From contig DPVV01000117.1 of NCBI GenBank assembly GCA_003526525.1, positions 1-6,028 on the forward strand: 6,028 nt of DNA, read 5' to 3'. The notes under the pieces were generated by a model. It did not search any database, was not told the origin of the DNA, and saw nothing but the letters and a program-made list of their open reading frames with translations. This DNA is from Lachnoclostridium phytofermentans. GTDB lineage: Bacteria; Bacillota; Clostridia; Lachnospirales; Lachnospiraceae. Shown in pieces: positions 5,937 through 6,028 of the stretch; position 1 is the stretch's first letter, and each line of letters starts with the position of its first letter. The translations under genes were made by a program, and so were the position numbers.

Positions 5937-6028
5937 CCTGTCATCACCTTTTTTTCATCCTCTTCTTTTGGCAATACTCCCCCTATTTTTACATATCCGT
6001 CCTTACATGGCTTTATTTCAAAAATAAA
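5933..6028 (-). CDS. C-terminal end of a probable sensor histidine kinase (cut by window edge)
   Basis: Only the last 31 codons and the stop are inside the window (FIFEIKPCKDGYVKIGGV, then an acidic/basic tail ending VMTG). The stretch FIFEIKP resembles the last beta strand of a histidine kinase ATPase domain, where a G-T-x-F-x-F-x-I-P pattern is common, but no catalytic box is visible. The main support is context: the stop codon overlaps the start of a receiver/AraC regulator as TTGA, the usual arrangement of a kinase and its regulator. It could instead be another upstream gene of the same operon. Confidence 0.5.
   Translation of the reverse strand, partial: FIFEIKPCKDGYVKIGGVLPKEEDEKKVMTG
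5943..5950 (-). promoter_or_regulatory. Ribosome binding site of the response regulator (supports the TTG start)
   Basis: AAGGTGAT lies six bases before the TTG at 5936, inside the end of the upstream gene. It matches the 3' half of the consensus AGGAGGTGAT and is the reason to accept a TTG start. Confidence 0.7.

Noticed and set aside
5818..6027. Plus-strand 69-aa hydrophobic open frame
   Set aside because: Antisense to the receiver-domain start and the upstream gene; hydrophobicity arises from the reverse complement of Lys/Glu-rich codons.
1..6028. CRISPR array, insertion sequence, tRNA or rRNA
   Set aside because: No regularly spaced direct repeats, transposase-like frames or recognisable RNA gene sequences were seen on either strand.

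Overview
The window looks like a stretch of a low-GC Bacillota chromosome, most likely a clostridial or Lachnospiraceae-type organism. This rests on the AT-rich spacers, the strong GGAG-type Shine-Dalgarno sites, the YesM/YesN-style two-component regulator and the LplB/LplC-style sugar permeases; the exact species is not determined. All five genes lie on the minus strand, so transcription runs from high to low coordinates.

In transcription order: (1) 6028-5933, the last 31 codons of a gene that is probably a sensor histidine kinase; (2) 5936-4419, a 505-aa response regulator with an N-terminal receiver and C-terminal AraC-type DNA-binding domain, starting at TTG and overlapping gene 1 by 4 bases; (3) 4418-3942, a 477-base noncoding stretch with an extended -10 promoter and an elaborate structured leader; (4) 3941-1848, pnp, polynucleotide phosphorylase, complete at 697 aa; (5) 1847-1457, a 391-base spacer with hairpins built on the repeated word TTATCAGAA, a strong terminator, and a candidate promoter for the next operon; (6) 1456-512, an LplB-type sugar ABC permease of 314 aa; (7) 422-1, the first 140 codons of an LplC-type partner permease, cut by the window edge.

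How the parts fit: histidine kinase/AraC-type regulator pairs of this kind commonly sit beside and control LplB/LplC oligosaccharide importers. Here the housekeeping RNA-decay gene pnp lies between the two halves of what is normally one locus, and rpsO, the usual upstream neighbour of pnp, is not adjacent.

The most interesting element is the pnp leader. A short hairpin sits at the predicted 5' end of the transcript, followed by a 91-nt, about 30-bp imperfect hairpin. The 3' arm of that hairpin (ATCTCC) can pair either with its own 5' arm or with the pnp Shine-Dalgarno region (GGAGAT). This suggests a self-sensing control in which cleavage and decay of the 5' arm would release the 3' arm to block translation. 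The pairings are read directly from the sequence; the mechanism is inference.
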